Below are positions 32,849 through 35,403 of a stretch of DNA of 35,403 nucleotides, piece by piece (within the stretch, counting starts at the first letter, position 1; each line of letters begins with the position of its first letter). The stretch is from an uncultured Methylococcaceae bacterium (lineage in GTDB: Bacteria; Pseudomonadota; Gammaproteobacteria; Methylococcales; Methylomonadaceae), in NCBI GenBank assembly GCA_913009515.1, contig CAJVYO010000001.1:1-35403 (forward strand), written 5' to 3'. The notes under the pieces were generated by a model that saw only the letters and a list, made by a program, of their open reading frames with translations, was not told the DNA's origin and made no database searches. The position numbers were made by a program, and so were the translations under genes.

Positions 32849-33385
32849 TTACAACCCTAGCTCATTATTTTTGTCGGGTATGTCTTTACTCGAACGCAAA
32901 ATAACATGCACTCTTTGATTTACCAGACTTTCATCACCCGCCTTAATAATTTCACTAATACGGTCATACACAATACGTTCACTTGCGGTACTATTCTCAC
33001 CCTGCCAAACCTGTGCTTGTTGCGTCATAATTAAGACTCTAATTTTAGTCTTATATTCCATCACTAATGAGTGACCATGCACATCTTCTTTGCCCTCTTC
33101 AGGGGTTTGGGTAAATTTAACCGGCTTACCGGTAGCAATTAATTTATAAATATCGCGGTCTTTACTAAAAACGCTCACTTTATCTGCCTCTAAGGTCATA
33201 TTTCCCTGTTTAATCACTACTTGACCGGTATAAATACTTAAACCTTGTTTTTCATCATAAAACCCTGCATCTGATTCCAAAGTAATTGCATCATCAAGCG
33301 GTTGCTCAAGCTCATCAGCTACCGCTATTAAAGGCTGACTGCCGAGTAATAACACTAAATAAGCGATTAATACTTTAATGAACAT
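32849..33385 (-). CDS. lptA: LPS transport periplasmic protein LptA
   Basis: A 178-residue exported protein with an N-terminal signal (about 1-22, ending IAVADE) and an OstA/LptA beta-jellyroll: ITLESDAGFYDEKQGLSIYTGQVVIKQG (in parts, about 34-61) and MTLEADKVSVFSKD are typical. The C-terminal EGENSTASERIVYD-type strand is present as WQGENSTASERIVYD. It forms the periplasmic bridge that carries LPS to LptDE. Its start overlaps the lptC end by 11 bases. Confidence 0.94.
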   Translation of the reverse strand: MFIKVLIAYLVLLLGSQPLIAVADELEQPLDDAITLESDAGFYDEKQGLSIYTGQVVIKQGNMTLEADKVSVFSKDRDIYKLIATGKPVKFTQTPEEGKEDVHGHSLVMEYKTKIRVLIMTQQAQVWQGENSTASERIVYDRISEIIKAGDESLVNQRVHVILRSSKDIPDKNNELGL

Positions 33386-33959
33386 GACGTCTGCCCTTCA
33401 CTGCTTTTAATAATTTAATATATAAAGGCTGTTGATAAAAAAATTCTAGCCCAATGCCTGATATAACTTCTGAATTTGTGGTTAATTCCGCCCATGCGGC
33501 GGTTTCTGCATATGCTTTATCAGGCTCCAACATTAAATCCCGTGTTTTAATTTTAATCGCTCCTAACTGTGCTGACTTGCTTGCCGCACGGCTAATCAGT
33601 ACCGCATCGTTTAAAAAAATAGTTTGCCCATTTGCTGACATGCGCCCTGATTCTGCATTAATTACCCAAGGCGGTATCGTATTTTCTACTTGGTACACCG
33701 TCACAATCGGATCATTAAATTGCATCTCATCATTATGGCTTTCATGTTGCAGTGAACTTGCATCTAAACGCTGTACGGGTATACCTTGTTCGTTCATTTC
33801 AATTTTAGTGTAACCTTTGGAAAAATAATCGATTTTACTGTATTCAGCGACCTTAACCACTTTAAGCAACGGTGCTTTAGCTTGATTCAGTAACCAAATA
33901 GAGCTTAAAAAAACCAGTACTAATACAATACTGCCTTTATACGCTAATAAATTCATCAA
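33375..33959 (-). CDS. lptC: LPS export protein LptC
   Basis: A 194-residue bitopic protein: one N-terminal membrane helix (about 8-25, IVLVLVFLSSIWLL) and a periplasmic LptC jellyroll with DYFSKGYTKIEMNEQGIP (about 44-61) and IPPWVINAESGRMSANGQTIFL (in parts, about 94-115). It hands LPS from LptB2FG to LptA. Its start abuts the kdsC stop and its 3' end overlaps lptA, so the four genes form one operon. Confidence 0.93.
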   Translation of the reverse strand: MMNLLAYKGSIVLVLVFLSSIWLLNQAKAPLLKVVKVAEYSKIDYFSKGYTKIEMNEQGIPVQRLDASSLQHESHNDEMQFNDPIVTVYQVENTIPPWVINAESGRMSANGQTIFLNDAVLISRAASKSAQLGAIKIKTRDLMLEPDKAYAETAAWAELTTNSEVISGIGLEFFYQQPLYIKLLKAVKGRRHVH

Positions 33960-34499
33960 TTAAGCACAATAACTAGCGACAATAGCGTCTAATTGGTTTT
34001 GAGCTTGCAAAATAACATCGCACACTTCTCGCACTGCTCCTTGCCCGCCTAATGCCTTAGTTTGCCATGCAACATAAGGTAAAATAAATTCATTTGCATC
34101 TTGCACTGCAATCGGCAAACCTACTTGCGTCAGCACCGGTAAATCAATTAAATCATCGCCTACATACGCTACTTGCTCCGCGCCACAGCCCACCGTCGCT
34201 AAAATTTCTTTAAACGCAATTCGCTTATCAGATTGCCCTAAATACACTAATTCAATACCTAAATTTTTCATTCTTAAGGCAACCGGTTTTGAAGCCCGAC
34301 CTGAAATAACTGCCACCTTAATACCGACACGCTGCATCAAACGAATCCCTAAACCATCTTGGGTATTAAAGCCCTTATATTCTTGCCCTTTATTGTCAAA
34401 AAATAAACGGGCATCGGTCAACACCCCATCGACATCAAGCACCAATAATTCTATTTTTTTTGCTTTCTCTAAAATCTCACTGTTTAGCTTATCGACCAT
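33960..34499 (-). CDS. kdsC: 3-deoxy-D-manno-octulosonate 8-phosphate phosphatase
   Basis: A 179-residue HAD phosphatase of the C0 tetrameric type. Motif I is LDVDGVLTDA (21-30) with Asp22 and Asp24, motif II is VISGRAS, and motif III/IV is YVGDDLIDLPVL. It makes Kdo for the LPS core by dephosphorylating Kdo-8-P. It is the first gene of kdsC-lptCAB. The arabinose-5-phosphate isomerase gene (kdsD), often found directly before it, is absent: the upstream neighbour is a divergent endonuclease gene. Confidence 0.96.
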   Translation of the reverse strand: MVDKLNSEILEKAKKIELLVLDVDGVLTDARLFFDNKGQEYKGFNTQDGLGIRLMQRVGIKVAVISGRASKPVALRMKNLGIELVYLGQSDKRIAFKEILATVGCGAEQVAYVGDDLIDLPVLTQVGLPIAVQDANEFILPYVAWQTKALGGQGAVREVCDVILQAQNQLDAIVASYCA

Positions 34500-34586
34500 C
34501 TTAATTATATTTACATTGAATAAAAAATTTCTTAAGCTAATATTGTGCCATAAATAATATTTTTAACCACTGCCTTTTAAAATTCT

Positions 34587-35403
34587 ATGTCAAAAAAACA
34601 CACTCACCTACTGTGGATAGTGATAAATACCTGTAAATTGATTTACCGTTACCCATGGCTATTATCGGTTTTTTTTATTTTGGGGGGAATTAATTATTAT
34701 TATGAAGTCAGTATTGCTCGCCCCAAACAAAGCTATCACGGTGTTCCACAGGCTCAACAGTGGCACAATTCTTCAGCATGGTTTCGAGTCTTACGCAATC
34801 CACATTTTATGATTGGTTATTCTGATTTACGCGGTAATCCGTTGTGGGTCAGCTATCAAATACAGCCTGTTGCTAAAAATAGCCGTTCTTTAAAGCGTCC
34901 GAGTTCGTTTAAATCTGATTGGCGTAGTTTGCATCGTGTAAAACATAAAGATTATACCGGCAGCGGTTATGACCGTGGGCATATGGCACCTAATTACGCT
35001 ATTTCCCGTTTATATGGAAAATCAGCCCAACTTGATAGCTTTTTTATGAGCAATATCACGCCACAACGTCCCAAGCTAAACCGCAAATTATGGCAGCGAC
35101 TGGAAGAAGTTGAAATTAATTATTTTACGAAACTCAGTGACAAAATATGGGTAATGACAGGTACTATTTTTGACGATAATTCAGCACATTTAAAATCAGC
35201 GGCTCATGTAAAAATACCGACTGCATTTTATAAAATATATATCAGGGAAGATAACAATGAAACACCTTATGCACTTGCGTTTATCATGCCACAAAACGTT
35301 AAAGGGACAGAAGCTTTAACACAGTATTTAAGCACGATTGATGAAATTGAACAGCGGACAGGATTAGATTTTTTCAGTGAATTAGAAGATGGTATAGAAG
35401 ATA
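34587..35403 (+). CDS. membrane-anchored DNA/RNA non-specific endonuclease (3' truncated by window)
   Basis: The frame opens at ATG 34587 and is still open at the window edge, giving 272 residues so far. It has an N-terminal hydrophobic anchor (about 22-40, WLLSVFFILGGINYYY), then a beta-beta-alpha-metal nuclease domain. DRGHMAP (129-135) holds the general base His132, and MSNITPQRPKLNRKLW (about 152-167) holds the metal-binding Asn. This is the NucA/EndoG/Serratia nuclease family, which cleaves DNA and RNA with Mg2+. The anchor places it in the periplasm or at the membrane, probably for nutrient use of nucleic acids or degradation of incoming DNA. It is divergent from kdsC. Confidence 0.9.
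   Translation, partial: MSKKHTHLLWIVINTCKLIYRYPWLLSVFFILGGINYYYEVSIARPKQSYHGVPQAQQWHNSSAWFRVLRNPHFMIGYSDLRGNPLWVSYQIQPVAKNSRSLKRPSSFKSDWRSLHRVKHKDYTGSGYDRGHMAPNYAISRLYGKSAQLDSFFMSNITPQRPKLNRKLWQRLEEVEINYFTKLSDKIWVMTGTIFDDNSAHLKSAAHVKIPTAFYKIYIREDNNETPYALAFIMPQNVKGTEALTQYLSTIDEIEQRTGLDFFSELEDGIED

Overview
The window comes from a low-GC gammaproteobacterium. The block kdsC-lptC-lptA-lptB-rpoN-hpf, together with murJ/rpsT, yciB-yciI-bolA-ppiC and mgtE, is typical gammaproteobacterial chromosomal core. A methanotroph-like (Methylococcales) or related host is my guess from gene style only; nothing in the window proves the genus.

Left part (1-16072): the end of an IS200/IS605-type element (C-terminal tnpA codons plus a right-end-like hairpin) borders a biosynthetic locus. 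On the minus strand a tight four-gene operon encodes a carrier protein, a condensation-fold acyltransferase, an amino-acid adenylating enzyme of the L-prolyl-AMP ligase type and an acyl-CoA-dehydrogenase-fold oxidase. These are the parts that turn proline into pyrrolyl-2-carboxyl-S-carrier protein in pyoluteorin and prodigiosin pathways. Divergently, on the plus strand, runs an aryl-polyene/xanthomonadin-like operon: TauE/SafE permease, PlsC-type acyltransferase, family-2 glycosyltransferase, ACP, COG4648-like membrane protein, LolA-like protein, MMPL exporter, ketosynthase, chain-length-factor-like partner, a flavin halogenase-like protein, a small lipoprotein and a second halogenase-like protein. 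No ketoreductase, dehydratase or aromatic starter ammonia-lyase is present. The likely picture is a pyrrole-primed, possibly halogenated, membrane- or outer-membrane-attached product, assembled on ACPs and moved by the MMPL/LolA-like pair.

Middle (16186-22285): a TRL-like lipoprotein, murJ, rpsT with a clear terminator, a DUF1244 protein, then yciB, a YciI-like gene, a BolA-family gene and a parvulin gene. The parvulin reading frame does not stop where the family normally ends. It continues, in much more AT-rich DNA, through an Ig-like segment into a complete caspase-like (C14) domain with His and Cys in place, giving a 684-residue lipoprotein. I regard this fusion as the most unusual protein in the window.

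Right-middle (22282-28753): a fructosamine-kinase family gene and a CheZ-reminiscent helical protein; then an envelope operon of a DUF4384 lipoprotein, two LPP20-like lipoproteins and an MltC-like transglycosylase, closed by a terminator. DUF4384 is elsewhere found with caspase-like proteins, so this operon may belong with the fused caspase. VF530 and RRM small proteins follow, then an orphan HvfA-like EGKCG-repeat peptide, the precursor type of copper-binding oxazolone/thioamide RiPPs, with no maturase beside it.

Right end (28772-35403): mgtE, hpf, rpoN, lptB, lptA, lptC and kdsC on the minus strand, and a truncated membrane-anchored DNA/RNA non-specific endonuclease on the plus strand running off the window. 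No CRISPR array, rRNA or tRNA was seen, and no gene-free stretch exceeds about 300 bases.
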